DNA of 64,000 nt from Macrobrachium rosenbergii (GCF_040412425.1 NC_089755.1:51983798-52047797), one strand, 5' to 3'; numbered from the stretch's first letter, positions 42,689 through 55,974 are shown. The notes: generated by a model not told the origin, from the sequence alone. Numbers and translations: made by a program.

Positions 42689-45600
42689 CTGAAACAAAAA
42701 AGAAGAGCGTTACAAAACGGTATTTAAAAATCACAAATTTTGTCCAAAAAATTATATATAACACAACCAACCTTATCATGAAATGTCAAATGAATAAGGA
42801 AAAATAACAAAATCAGAGTTAACCCTCACAGCAGATATTATATACCATACTCTGCCTTCACTAAATACGTACATTATCTGTGGCAAACGACTAAAATCAC
42901 CAAGATCCAGAACAGAAAAAGATAATATAGCACCAGAATATGAAAAAATAAAGCCCGTACTATAATAAATTACATGCCAGATTAAAGAATTAACACAATC
43001 ATGATTATCGAGACGTTCTAAACTGGCAAACTTTAAGATAATTTCCATGTCTCCTAGATATACAAACCTGAGTTTTTTTTCATATAGATACAAGTCCTCT
43101 TGGTGTAGCTGGGCCCATTTGAAGCTTAAAAACAAGGTTTTAAAATAAGTCATTGTGCTGGACTGTGGGTATCTGCCTGTGTACACAATGTGCATATCGT
43201 TAGTTTCTCTTAAGCAGTACGGCAATGGTGTGGTAATAGAGGTGGGATTATAACAAAGTCAGGTTTGTATATTTTAGAGATATAAAAACTAATCTTAAGA
43301 TTTGTCATCTAATCCCATAAGGATACAAACCATTGTCTTTATATAGAGACTCATCCTCAAGGGGGGAAGAGATGTCTGGAAATCATGGCTGTTGACACCT
43401 TGAGGGTCAATTCCTAGTCAGGTAGCCAGGTAGGTAAACGGGGGAAGCTGGCTCTCATACCCTCTTGTCTGTCCTAAAAGGTGATGGTCCGGAAAACAGG
43501 ACCCTGCCAAAGTGTGGCTAGTTTTACTCGTGGGAAAAGACTTAGATCTCAGTCCTGAAGTAGGGTAGTCCATTCAGAAAATAGCATAGCATCTCTTGAT
43601 AATGCAGACAGTATGCCATGCAAACAATGGGTTTGAGAGAGCTGTGGTATTATTAAACACACAAAGCATTTACATGGCTACAAACAACATGGTGAATGAA
43701 TGAACGACTCATGAAAGTTAGGCAACAGAGCCAAGAACTGATGCAATTTCAGCCACTCAGCACATAAGACGGTGAAAAGAGGAAGTAGGAGTGGTTCCAC
43801 AAGAAGACAAAGTGATCAAGAAAATAATTGTGAAGTAAAAAGGCCTCCTAGTGTAACTGGGAGAAAACCCTACAGCTGCACTAAGAAGTAATAGTTTGAA
43901 AAGTTAAAGAGCAAGATAGAAGACAAAAATATGTATAATGAAAAGCTAAAAAAGTGGCTCAGGGCCAAAGCAGCACTGCAAACAACCTTTAGTTGTGCAC
44001 ACAGTGGACAGCATGTAATGCACTGGTGGAAATAACCCCCTACTGAACAAGCTGCACTATGAAGTATGGCTAGCCTAAATTGCACCTGGCTGTTGATGCA
44101 GTTCTCCATTCAACAAAACTAAGCAACACAACAATCTAAGAAAAACAATGTAATCACTGCACACCATTTAGAGCAAATTTTAATCTTAGAGCACAAAGCA
44201 TTGAAATGCATTATCATTCCGTGGAAAATGGGTATAAGCTTAGCCCCTAAAATAAAACTTAACCAATATTCTGCAAACTGTTCAACTTAAAGGCAGTTAC
44301 AAAATGTTGACCAAAAAAGTTGCACTGCAAAGGCAGTGCAATAGCCCTGAACAATTTTAAAAACTAATAACGTCAACCACATACAAATTTCTATGCCTTT
44401 ATGTGCCATCTTTTCCAAATGCCAAGAAATCTGCAAAGTAAGCTAGACTTTAAGAATTGTCAGTATCTGTTAAATATTACTAGCATAAGCTAGGCTACAT
44501 TTACCTAAGGTAAAAATAAGCTAAGGTGATACTAACTCATTTTCATTGTAATCATGATGCATGCAAGGTACGCTGGGAGGTTTGATGATCAATGTAAAAA
44601 AAAACAAAATACTGATGGGGCAGGCGTATTTTTCACAGCATGTTAACTTGAAAAGTAACAGCCATGTGGTCATTTGAAACTAAATAATATTATCAAATTC
44701 TGACACTACATCATTCAACACTAATTTCATCTGAATTTTTGGAAATAAGCTCAAGATTCTGTTGGGACTTCAAACTAGTCTAAAGTACGTCACATATTCA
44801 TATACAGTATATGAACAACAATTGACTCTTTGAAAAATTAAATAGTATAAATAATGAATCACAATCTGAATAAATCCTAAAACCTTGGTAATTATTATAA
44901 AAGTAAAAGTTTTAATTGTTCATTATATGGAGGCTAAAAAACATTTTAAGATAAAGAAAAATTACTTACGTTTTCATTTCACACTTTTTTGAAATCTCAA
45001 AAAATGCAACAAAATACAGACATGTTTTAAGGTTTATTGTATGCTTGCATGAAAAGAAAAAGTCAATAGATCTTATTAATAAGTTGCAATACCTTCATTT
45101 TATTCACCAGTTGTAATGCTGATTTTCAGAGCGAAGTACAAAGTTCATAATTTTAAACCGATTTCATTCATTGTTCTCTGTCTACATAAATTTTAAACTG
45201 TAATGATTAAAAGCACTATAAGATTTAATACGTAAACTTCCTTCATGAGTGACATATGATATTGAAGTAATGTTATAATTATATTATACTGAGTAATAAT
45301 TCCCAGAGTTTCCACCTTCCTGTTTATCTTTTTGCGAATGGCTGACTACCAATTCCTTTTTCCGGTTATCCGTTATCGTACAACATAATCTCACCCTACT
45401 ATATAATGATCAAGGCTAGCCTACATTTATTTTTTTTACAATATTCTTGAGCATTCTGTACAAACTTAGCTTCAGTACCTACAGCCTATACTGTAACAGA
45501 GACAATGTTTACATGACGTTCTTCACAATATACCGAGCCTCTGAATATTTTACTAATTTTCTTGGTAACCCTAAAAAACCAGGCTCCTCAACCAATGTCG

Positions 45601-45732
45601 TTCTCCATCTTGCTCACTCTCTAGATGATAAAAAAATATATACATATATATGATTTACCTTAATGAATCAACAGTATTTGGATCACTACATTTAACCAAT
45701 AATCTTTTACATGAACCACCCTTGGCTAACAC
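42689..45732 (-). other. Probable 5' intron region, no gene
   Basis: AT-rich sequence includes repeat-like pieces beginning 'caggtttgtatat' at 43070 (minus) and 43260 (plus). A 149-codon open frame at 42776-43225 (minus) looks like part of that repeat. No exon is supported. Confidence 0.5.
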
Positions 45733-46139
45733 CTTCTTGTGCACTATTAGCTGCAGTTTCTTGTGCACTATTAGTCGCGGTTTCTTTTGCACTACTGGTT
45801 ACAGTTCCTTGTCCTTTACTAGTTGCAGTTTCTTGTGCATTATTAGTTGCAGTTTCTTGTGCATTATTAGTTGCAGTTTCTTGTGCATTATTAGTTGCAG
45901 TTTCTTGTGCATTATTAGTTGCAGTTTCTTGTGCACTACTGGTTGCAGTTTCTTGTCCAATATTAGTTGCAGTTTCTTGTCCAATATTAGTTGCAGCGTC
46001 TTGGGCACTATTAGTTGGTTTCTTGTGCACTATTAGCTGCAGTTTCTTGTGCATTATTAGTTTTAGTTTCTTGTGCACTATTAGTTGCAGTTTCTTGTGC
46101 ATTACTAACAGCAGTTTTTTGGGCATCATTAGTAGCAGT
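45733..46139 (+). repeat. 24-bp minisatellite, about 17 copies
   Basis: The unit is 'ttagttgcagtttcttgtgcatta' or close variants. The central copies (about 45835-45935) are identical and outer ones diverge. One copy lacks two bases near 46017. Because 24 is a multiple of three, several frames stay open. The minus strand reads (QETATNNA)n and the plus strand (SCALLVAV)n. Confidence 0.97.
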
Positions 46140-46859
46140 GACTCATGGCAATCTGGGGAACAAAGTTAACTTTTAACCCCAAAACAGGCCCGGTCAAGTA
46201 GGGTACAACCAAGCTTTGTGCATAACAAAGGAAACATGGGCTGGGTTTCCATTTCTCTACTATAACGAATTAAAATGGCTAACCTAGTCCAATAAGAGGG
46301 GTAAGGGCATTGCCTATCACACTTTGGAATAAGTTAAATAGGGTCAAAAAGTCTATGCAAGTCTACATCAGACTTAGCCTGCCAGTCACGGAAAGCTTAA
46401 CCTGAGTTATACGAACCCACACTACCGGGATTACACGTTAAGGGGCCTAGTGCCGTCCAAGTCACCCAAATTAGTTTTCCCATAGATTAGAACTGCAACC
46501 TGGAAGAAAATATAATTTTTAAATTTAAATCAGAGTAAGTAACAAGAAGTTACTTAGATAAGTTACTTTGCTACTTAAGCCTCTCGACTCTCAATGAGCT
46601 TTCCGGTGCTCGACCGAAAACATTCCTCGACCCTACGGCTTAACAGGCAGCAAATGAAACCAGAACAAAAGCCGGGCGTGTCAAAGGTCAAAATGAAACT
46701 AGAGAGAGAGAGAGGGGCCAGGCCAGGGTCGGGGTCAACTGAAAATAAATAAAAGCGCCATGCTGTTCTGCTTGAGGCCTCCCCCCCCCCCTACTCTCTC
46801 TTTCCCTTCGTAAATGTGACATTTCCTCATTTACGCTCAACACGACCAGACAGTCTTAC

Positions 46860-47120
46860 CTATCTAACACTAGTCACGTCCATGGTGTCGGTTTCAAGGG
46901 CTGTTACGTTCCCGGGGCCTTGGTACCGCTAAAATATTCGTATGTGACTTAACCGATTCGCCTCTTGTTTTGTTTGGGCGCGCGATGGCCACTAACAGTC
47001 CGAGACTCATTTCCGTTGGTGGAACCCATTTTCCGGGCTTAAACTTTCCCCACCCAAGATGACAAATCTGACCCGACTCAGAATCCCCTTTGACTGTTTG
47101 TACGAAATGCGGTAGAATGT
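46860..47120 (-). promoter_or_regulatory. Candidate noncoding first exon / promoter region (minus strand)
   Basis: A GC-richer island contains a strong minus-strand donor (GATAG|gtaaga at 46860/46859) and no long ORF reaching it. It may be a 5' UTR exon of the giant-exon gene, spliced to the acceptor at 42688. No TATA box is evident. This is inference from splice signals and composition. Confidence 0.3.
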
Positions 47121-47124
47121 GCAT

Positions 47125-48160
47125 ACCTCATGAATGCAAATCAACTTGCGTGGATGGTAAAAAGCATTGTAGTGAAATAATACAGGCGGGGAACGGTAAT
47201 CGTTTCGGATGCTCTCAAGGACATCGATCCTCAGTGATGGCGCTGCCAGACGTACTTTTAATTATTCAGGATATTCTGTTGTTTGCAAAACAAAAACTAC
47301 CTTTGTGATGTTTTCCTGATTGACACAAATGACATTAAGGAGACAAAGACTGGTTTGAGATTTAAAAACGGGGACTATGCAGCACAAGTGCAATGTAAAC
47401 ATTTGAAAGGTTAAATACCAAATCCACCTTATGAAATCACTCATAACTAAACAGCTGAGGCTATTGAATTTGAATTGGGGAAACCACATTGAAACTAGGA
47501 CAGAATATCTACAGATTGAAAAAAGAAGAGAACACTTCATTCATAATAGTGATGTTCCACATGACGGGGAAAATGGAACATCCAGAAAGAGAAAGTGGGA
47601 AACATTCACCCTGAGAGAAAATACAGACTTCTTGACTTCACGGAATTTATTTTAAATTTTAGCACTACTTGGAAAATCAGTACTGAAAGATAAATCAATC
47701 ACTTACAAACTTGCAAAATCAACCGAAGTCCCAGAGGCACATTTGCAGCAAGTTTTCCTGCGTTTTCCCTGCAAACAATGGTCTTTCTAGTGTCAGTGGT
47801 CGGGTTGCCATCAGGAAAATGGAAGAATGTCAGGTCATCGTAACAGTTATAATACGTGTTACCAGCACAAACACTGTTGCTATATAATACGAACTAAAAC
47901 AAACGAAAGTGAGTACTTAGGAAGTCTAAAAATACTAAGACAAATTTAAAGCAAAGCACGAGATTGTCTTTCAGCAGTTATGGAAACTGTAAACAGTACG
48001 CCAAGATTGTGCAGTTTCTCTATAAGTATTTAACGTTGTATGTGCACGCTGAAGGAGAGAAAATGCATTACTTTAAATAACCGAATTACACACACACACA
48101 CACATATAAACATATAAATATATATATATAAATTATATATACTGTATAATTGTGTGTGTG

Positions 48161-48217
<57 letters not shown>

Positions 48218-48358
48218 CCGCGTATAAAGCAATAAAATGTCGTTGAACTGATAGTGAGGTTTTTTGTCTATGCAATCTAAAATGGAATTCCTTGTTCATT
48301 CGCCACATAGCTTATTTACTATTTATGAGGAAACTGCCGAACATCAGCAAGAAGTTAA

Positions 48359-48400
<42 letters not shown>

Positions 48401-48459
48401 ACATAAGCACCAATAGGGAACAAGGCCATCAGCCAACTGAGAGGGCGGGAAACTGTAAG

Positions 48460-48516
<57 letters not shown>

Positions 48517-48682
48517 CAGCGCTGTTGCTACCAATGCTAACAGCAGAATTCGTGATTAGGTTTTTTATCATTAACATGGATGGAAATCCCAATGATAAGT
48601 AATAAAATAATTATAAAAAACTGTAATTGATAACACTGACCATGAAACGGAAATAAAGAAATACAAGATACTGAGAGAGAAG

Positions 48683-48728
<46 letters not shown>

Positions 48729-50720
48729 GGAGAAATACGGATAACTCCACTTTATTAATAAAATAGGGCTCGACGTGTACAGTGCAACTTCGGTGTCCCG
48801 CTAGCCAAATAGTTAACACGTCACAATTTCATGAAAACGAGTTTAGATCAATTATCACAGAGAAAGAGTAATTTACACTTCGAGGATTATATATACATTT
48901 GTTAACTATTCCTACGTAAAGTTATGCTTCCCATTGTGTGGTAATTTCTCCTCACTCTCAGGCACATTAATCTTTGCGAAAATGAGCCTATTTATTGCTT
49001 CTTACGGTAGATAATCGACTGGGGTGTCACATCCAGGAGAAGAATGGCATAAAGATAGCAACCTCAACTAAAATAGATTCATGGAAATATTTGCAAGAAT
49101 TCATCAACATAATAGTCTTTTTTTTTCGAAGTATTACTAAAGCCTGGCAGTTTGCTTTACGATGGATACTGATATTCGCACCGCCCGCCCACCGAGACAA
49201 ACCGTCAACCCACCTATTCTAAGGGAATGAGAATGAGATTGGATCAGTGCGTGCATACCGCCATCAGGCTAATTACTGAAAATAGCGCCGGGAGGTGTGT
49301 AAACAGCTGTATGCTAACCACGGCCGGGAGTTATGACAGCGATATTTACACTCGTCACAACGCCATATCGCCTGTGCTACTCTTCCCAGCAAACGGGTAC
49401 GGGAAGGGGGCTCGGCGGTTTGATATACCTATAGTTCCTAATTAAACAAAGATTCAACCATATTTGCGCGTCGGCTGTATTGTGTAGGCCACTGAATACA
49501 ACCGCCAGGTAGGGAAACACTGTATTTCGACCGTCACTGAAGAGATCTGGTTTATTTTTAATAAAGTATCTGCTATAAGAAGATGCGTTACCACGCATGC
49601 TACAATATTTTCCCAGCAGCACCAGTAGCTTGTTCTGTTAGTACCATAAACATAACCATCCATTATAAAAGGAAATAGAGAATGATTTCATTAGCAGTGG
49701 GTGCCTCTCTGTAGTCTATTTCAGTCTACTAAAAATACTGACTCTAAATCTTGGGTACTTTAGTTTACCACAAACACTACGTCTCACAAAAAAAAAAATA
49801 TATAAATAAATAAATTCTTAATACTTCATCTGCTTCTCTGTTTTCTAATTTGTGATTTTTGTTACGTATTTTTAAACTCCCGTCTTTTGTCACGGCTTAG
49901 GACCAGCACGACGGCGCTAAACACTGCATGTCAAACATCACTTCAGCTTTCTTTTTTCTTAGGAAAAATGCTAACTTAGGAAAACATCTATTTCTCAATT
50001 TCATTTCAGATTTTTCTTGCGACGCATTAACAGTTTTCGCTGGTATTTCAGATATTTCAACTTCAGAAGTCACATTTTTTTAAACTTTGAAACAAACCAT
50101 TCTTTTTCAAATGCACTTCACAATTTCTCTCATGGTTTCATGGGGGCATTCTTCCCCTAGACCTTTGAAACCATGTTTTTTTCACAACATTAAATATTAA
50201 ATTTTCCATTTAGCACTTCAAATCACACCATTTCTTGTAAATGTTAAAAAAAATCATATAAACATTTGAAATTTCAGCTGATAAGTTTTCCCTCATTCAG
50301 CTTTATGACTAGAGCTCCAGTCCACACAAATTTAAAGGGCTTGTTTACCTCGAGTTTCCGGTTTCTGAGGCGTCTGGTTTAAGTCAATGCATAATCACTG
50401 TTTCTCAACGAAATATGTAAACATTTTAATCCACAACAGAAATCACGTTGACAACGCAACTAAATCTAATGCACGTGTTCCACATATAATTAAACAAAAC
50501 AAACATCGTTTTTCTGTGAACATAATAGCCTCAGATGACATATCAAGATAACATTCCAGAAGATAGGAAAGGTTACTGTAAACAATGGTCGACATTTGTC
50601 ACGCATTACAATACTTACGAGATAGAATGCCTTCTACACTGTCGCCGCCTCCAGTTCGTTATATAATTTCTTTTTTTAATCGGGAAAAAATTAATGGAAA
50701 TTAAAAGGCAACAACTTGAC
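47125..50720. other. Intergenic or intronic region without a supported gene
   Basis: Apart from the microsatellite cluster at 48.1-48.7 kb, I see short unsupported open frames and a GC-richer segment at 49.17-49.42 kb. A minus-strand stretch at about 49620-49665 (GATGGTTATGTTTATGG) resembles the end of the exon-like segment at 50.75 kb. Confidence 0.5.
48088..48725. repeat. Cluster of microsatellites: (CA)n, (TA)n, (GA)n, (TTA)n, (TAA)n, (GT)n
   Basis: (CA)n occupies 48088-48104, TA-rich 48115-48142, (GA)n 48164-48214, (TTA)n 48361-48399, (TAA)n 48461-48516 and (GT)n 48686-48725. The (TTA)n and (TAA)n tracts are inverted relative to each other around a 60-bp spacer and could form a hairpin. 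Confidence 0.97.
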
Positions 50721-50739
50721 CAAAAATACTCACTCGTGG

Positions 50740-51075
50740 CGTAAACATAACCATTGCCGAACTGCTGTTCCTGAAGGTGTAGCTTATTTTTAGAAGTGTG
50801 ACAACGATTGGTACGATGAGGCAATCATGTCGTGTCCAAACAAGTTCCGAGCGTCATACATTCTTCTTCTATGAAAGACAGTGCTTTTAGGCAATGGTAA
50901 TTTTCACTTTCTTGTATAAAAACGTTTTCAGAACTTTGTTATATAACAGCAAACTCCATGACCGTCGCATGTAGCTTTTGCGTTTCGTAATGTAAAGCGA
51001 AGTACTGAGATTGTGCAAACGTTTGTGAAAGTTGGCCCCGGCCAGGGCGGGAGAGGGTGGAGGAATACGTCATCG
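50740..51075 (-). promoter_or_regulatory. Candidate promoter and noncoding first exon (minus strand)
   Basis: A GC-rich segment at 51033-51085 carries an Sp1-like gggcggga and a CRE-like tacgtcatc. Downstream on the minus strand an exon-like stretch ends GCCACGA|gtgagt, with the donor at about 50735. It could be an alternative distal 5' exon of the giant-exon gene or a start for an unseen transcript. Confidence 0.25.
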
Positions 51076-51596
51076 TTGGCAACGCATACTGCCATTTACA
51101 ATATTGTTTTTGAGTTTGTAAAACTAAAATGACTCATGATACTGTTTAGTAGGAGATATGTAAAAGTCTGTACGAATACAAAAACGCACGTTTTCCCATC
51201 GCACAGAATTTGCATCTACTAAATCGTTTCTAGAAACAATACCACAGCTTTCACCCGTAAGTGAGCGCCACCCGTAAGCGGGCCTCTCAGTCCCTCGGAA
51301 ATCTCCCAAGGCTTTGCCTTTGAGTACAACGTTTGATACCCTTCACGTCAAGAGTGCGTTCGGGCAAATAACATTCCATATTTGGGCAATATTCTGATCA
51401 GACGCTTTCTGCTTAAAGTATACAATATCCCGATGGCATCCATAAGGCATTTTTAACTATAAAGCAAAAAGAGGGTCGATTAGTCTCATGTCATCATATT
51501 TCAACGATCGAATCTTTTCACACGACTGACTGATTGATTGCAAGTTAACTCAATGCCACCTACCAGGAATCAGCCCCTTAATACTGGTGCCAGACG

Positions 51597-51985
51597 TGTT
51601 TTTGCAAGGGGAAATTGATTGCAAAGATGCTTGCCGAATTAGCGAGTGGTTCTGGGTTCGATTCCCAAGCGAGCCTGTTTAAGTATGCTTCATAAAATAC
51701 CCCTGTGTTATGTCGACCTAATAAACAGTGAATTAGGTACCTGGCAGCAATTAAGTCGGCTGCGAGGGACTGCAATCAGGGAGGAGAAAGGGGATTTCCA
51801 AAAGAGGTCCCGAAGACCGGAAGGAACCACCTCACATGTGGCCACAATGAACCAATTTGCTGGGTAGGTAGAGGGCAGCGAGACTGAACACCCCCCTCCA
51901 TCCTCTGGAGGGCCCCCAAAACGAAGCACCCATGAACGGGCCCCCACCGACGAACAATCTTGACCTGCACACACACACACACACG
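51597..51985 (+). mobile_element. tRNA-derived SINE
   Basis: A B-box-like gggttcgattccc at 51654-51666 and an A-box-like ttagcgagtgg just upstream show RNA polymerase III promoter ancestry. A ~300-bp unrelated body follows ('aattaggtacctggcagc', 'gggactgcaatcagggagg') and the copy ends near an (AC)n tract at 51965-51983. The A and B boxes are closer than in a tRNA, so the head is deleted and there is no functional tRNA. Confidence 0.65.
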
Positions 51986-51989
51986 CTGA

Positions 51990-53325
51990 GCTGGTATTTC
52001 GGGATGAGGTTGCCAGTCATTCCATTCTTTGTCCTCGCATGTGACAGTTGCTGCTCATTGATCATAAGGTATTATTTTTCCGCTTAGGTCCGCAGAGGTG
52101 GTTCAATATTGGTAAGTTCTCGGTCGTGAATCGAATACAGATCTTCAATAAGAACAATTTACCGCTATCATAACAAACGTAATATTACATGATTAGATAC
52201 AATTTATATTCACTAAGAAATACATAGATATATATTGTTTTAAAAATGAAGATGCAATAGGATTTCTCGTCTTTACAAGAGAACGACGTTATGAATCAGG
52301 AACTGCGTTACCAACCTACGCATATACTGTACATATGGAGCGAGTTACGAACATACGAACTTTTCTTTCTGCGCTGTGCTGTGAACGAGCGCTAATGCTT
52401 AGCAGTTAAGGCTTCTTCCTTAATGCTGGGCTATGGTCCATAACTAAGCTGTAGCCCACAGATTTTAACTGCGGCTTAGGCCTACAATGTCACGTCTCTT
52501 TTAGATTGAAAACTTGTTCACGTATGTGGCCTCACACTTCGTAAACATAGCAGAGTCGTTTATAAATGATTTCTCATTTCTATCATTCTCATTTTGGTTC
52601 AGTCTCGTTCCTCTCAAATGCTTGCACAGAGACAGACTACGAGGTTGTCATAACCTGAAGGCGTAAGGGAGAGAGAGACCACAACAATGAATGTAGCATT
52701 TGTGTCATCATACGATGATATCACCCATAATTATTACTGCGCAGACAAGTGTGCACCTGCGCAAAACACAACTATGAGGTGCACCTTTCGAGTCAAGGTC
52801 AATTTTCGCCATGTGACGTTAACAGTTACTGAAAAAAGTTGCTTTGTTCAACGGATGCATTATTTAATTTTATAGGAATTATAAGTTTTCTACCGTAGCT
52901 GAAGACTCTGCATCCATACTGCTTATGAATATATAAAAAAATGGTTTTCAGATCACCGGATTCAGTGATGCACTGAACTGCAATACTGTATTTAATTATC
53001 TTTCAGGCACTGCAGGTTATTTAGCTCACTTTATAAAACTGAGGTGATTTTGGTATTATTATTATTATTATTTAGAATTTCACATCATGAAAATCTGCTC
53101 TTTTTTGCAAAAGTAATTTGAAAGTTTAATCTTCAATCTTTTTGGTTATATTACATTTTATAATTACAAGTCTCTAATAAATATTATGTTGTTTTAATCA
53201 TTATCGACAGAAAAAAAGTAAAATCAGATAGCGCTACTTGTGTTACAAACGGCAAAAGTACTGGGGATTCTGGGGCTGAAAATGTTGATTCACATTGCCA
53301 CTTGTTTGAAGTTCAGCCAATCATT
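51990..53325. other. Region without a supported gene
   Basis: The sequence is AT-rich with short unsupported open frames and a short (ATT)n at about 53055-53071. Nothing else is recognised. Confidence 0.6.
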
Positions 53326-53327
53326 TG

Positions 53328-53633
53328 GTTTAACCCCGTAGAGGGTGGGGGCGTTAGTGCCGTCAGTGCACCTCTTACGGTTCTTTACAGCGTGCCTTCG
53401 GCCCCTAGCTGCAACCCCTTTCGTTCCTTTTACTGTACCTCCTTTCAAATTCTCTTTCTTCCATCTTACTTTCCACCCACTCCTAACAATTGATTCATAG
53501 TGCAACTGCGAGGTTTTCCTCCTGTTACACCTTTCAAACCCTTTACTGTCAATTTCCGTTTCAGAGCTGAATGACCTCATAGGTCCCAGTGCTTGGCCTT
53601 TGGCCTAAATTGTACGTTCAATTCAATTCATTC
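53328..53633 (+). repeat. Interspersed repeat R1, longest copy
   Basis: This ~300-bp unit runs from 'ccccgtagagggtggggg' through 'tgcaacccctttcgttcc' and 'gcgaggttttcctcctgtt' to 'ggcctttggcctaaattgta' and a (caatt)n-like tail. The body matches the copies at 56371 and 61104. A short-period tail suggests a SINE or SINE-like element. Confidence 0.85.
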
Positions 53634-55112
53634 AAAGTACGAATGCTATTTTATTTACTTAAAAAAACGCAGCACTTGAGCGCTAAGGTTTTTTTGGGGG
53701 GATAATTTTTTTGTGCCATTTAATGTTTAGTTTTTCCCTATGGAGTTATGGTAAAAAATAATGGCATGTAGGGAAAGCATTTGATCGACCTTGAAATCAG
53801 CACCGTAGGCATTCACCTTCCTTATCAGACACTTTGTAACTGATAACAAGTTCCCACGTATACATATTTTAAATGTTAAAAAATCCTTTAAACTTCATAT
53901 TAATTCCATAATATCGTACTTACAGAGTCGTGCTGTGGTATAAACTATGAGTGTTAATCATTCTTCTAGTGTCATTCATGAAAATATGGTAATACTCGGC
54001 GAATAACGTTCTGCATTTAAGAAACCAAAATAAGAAAAAAGAGTAAATATCAGAGAAAATTTATCTCTGAAATTTAGATTTAGTGATCCTGCTGTAATGA
54101 TTACTGTAGTCTTGCACTATAGTTACAAAAAAAAAAAAAAATTCTGATTTTCACTGAAATTCCCTTTAACTCAGTTTGGCGATTGGTTGGATCCTGTTCC
54201 AGATGTATTCGACTTGCTATATGAGTTAGGATATAACAGAAGTCAAAATTAACATTTAATTTTAGCTTGTTGTGGTTAAAAAGTAGCCTTATTCAGCATA
54301 CCATGGTCTATAAGTCAGATTAGAAACATTCCATATTTTATAATCTATATATATCCTATTTTGCTTATCCTATGGTTTATATCCCATATTGCATAATTTA
54401 GGTTAGAAACTAAACACTGCGACGTCAAAGAAGTGTCGCGGCACATTTTAAAGGAAGAAAATCTTAGTTCTCATTGCCACTACCGTTGGGAATAGCAAAA
54501 GTTCGTGTCAAAAGCAAAATTGCTCTCGTAAATGAACATTTGGAAGGATAATCATATTCACGCTTTAGCAGTAATGCCAAAAAAAAAAAAATCTATTCGG
54601 TGCTATTTGTCTTTTGGGGATGATCCCACCTCACCCCTCTCCCGTCCTCCTACCAAAAGGAAGAGAATTAGAGAAAACGACGGAGAGAAAATGTTTGGCT
54701 TCGTCACTCCTGTATCCTTGCTTCTACTGTTCGCCGGGAGAACTTGATGCTATCATCCCCATTTGTCCAGTAACTCCCGCTCGAGAAACATCTGCTGTGT
54801 AGCCTGTGTATATCAAGGGGTACTTGATTTATTATTTGCGGGTTTTAATATAGCAGCTTTGTGAGTTGTGAGCTTTAATGGCTGATTATTTTCCATTTTG
54901 TTTCCCAATCTCAACCCTCAAGTTGTTTGTTGGAGTTCGAACTGTAAGTATAGGCTCCTTTGTGCATGCATTTTTTATCCTTTGTATTCAATATCCTGTG
55001 TTCAAGATTTTTCCGTTTTCTCATACCTTGGGCTTATGATAAGGTTTTCCATTGAACGTTGAGGAAACTGGCTTGTGATTTTCTGAAATTCGGGAATTAC
55101 ACAATCGGATAT

Positions 55113-55140
55113 GCAAAAAAAAAAAAAAAAAAAAAAAAAA
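55113..55140 (+). repeat. poly(A) tract
   Basis: A 28-base A run lies in a region (53.7-55.8 kb) that otherwise shows only short unsupported open frames. Confidence 0.95.
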
Positions 55141-55974
55141 CGAGAAGCAGGTGGAAAAAACGTATGGTTTAAATATAAACGGTAAATAGGACACGAACAA
55201 TATGAATTTATGGTTTATAGTGTTTATAAAGTTGAATCTAATTCTACTGTCTGCAGCCATTGATTACTGTTTTGCCTTTTCCAAAGAGTTCGTTGAAGTA
55301 TGGTCACTGAACAACCCCGTGCACGATGTCTCAACTTGCCCCAGGAAACTTTACTGAACCATTTTAAGCCCACCAATTCAGCTGATCTATAACAAGGCAT
55401 TCGGTAGATCTGGCATTAGGCCTATTTTAATTCCGTAACTGGATTTCAAATATGCTACAAATAAGATATTTTGGTGTATCTCTGAACTATCAGTGATGTT
55501 TGAGCAGTCGACACCTGCAAATGTAGACTTGACTTCTTGGTAGGACTTAAAATGGTTGAAAGAAGTTGCCATATTTTGGAGTCCGAGGAGCTCCAAAAGT
55601 CATTTGTAGTGTGTTTACATAATCACGACAGTTGCCTATATCAAATAAGCGCTTTCTCTGAAACTCAGTCACTCGCCCAATGATGTGATTCCTTTCAGAG
55701 GTATGTTGGTATAAAAGTGATTTTGTAGGGAGTGACTTTTAATATCAAACACGGTTTTTGATAGGTTTTAATGTGATTTTGATGAATTTGACATTAATTT
55801 ACGTGTGAACTGGTTGGTCTTCAATCCGTCATATCCCACCTTGTCAAAAATGGGGAACCATAGTGGAAACATGGCGTTACTTTCAGTTTAGGTAGTTAAC
55901 GGTTAGGGATCCCACATTCCTTCTGAGGATAGGAAAGAGAACGAAAACATCCAAAAAATGTAGGTAAGTACTGC

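Noticed and set aside
42776..43225. 149-codon minus-strand open frame
   Set aside because: It has no recognisable domain and an odd Tyr/Phe/Ile-rich composition, and it contains the repeat word caggtttgtatat. It looks like part of a dispersed repeat rather than a gene.
45733..46139. CRISPR-like array
   Set aside because: The 24-bp units are directly adjacent with no unique spacers, and the genome is eukaryotic. It is a minisatellite.
46894..47124. 76-codon minus-strand open frame in the GC-richer island
   Set aside because: It stops before the nearby donor, shows no domain, and is better explained as a noncoding first exon or promoter.
51640..51680. Possible tRNA gene
   Set aside because: The B box is present but the A box is too close and no acceptor stem or anticodon arm can be built. 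A SINE head explains it.
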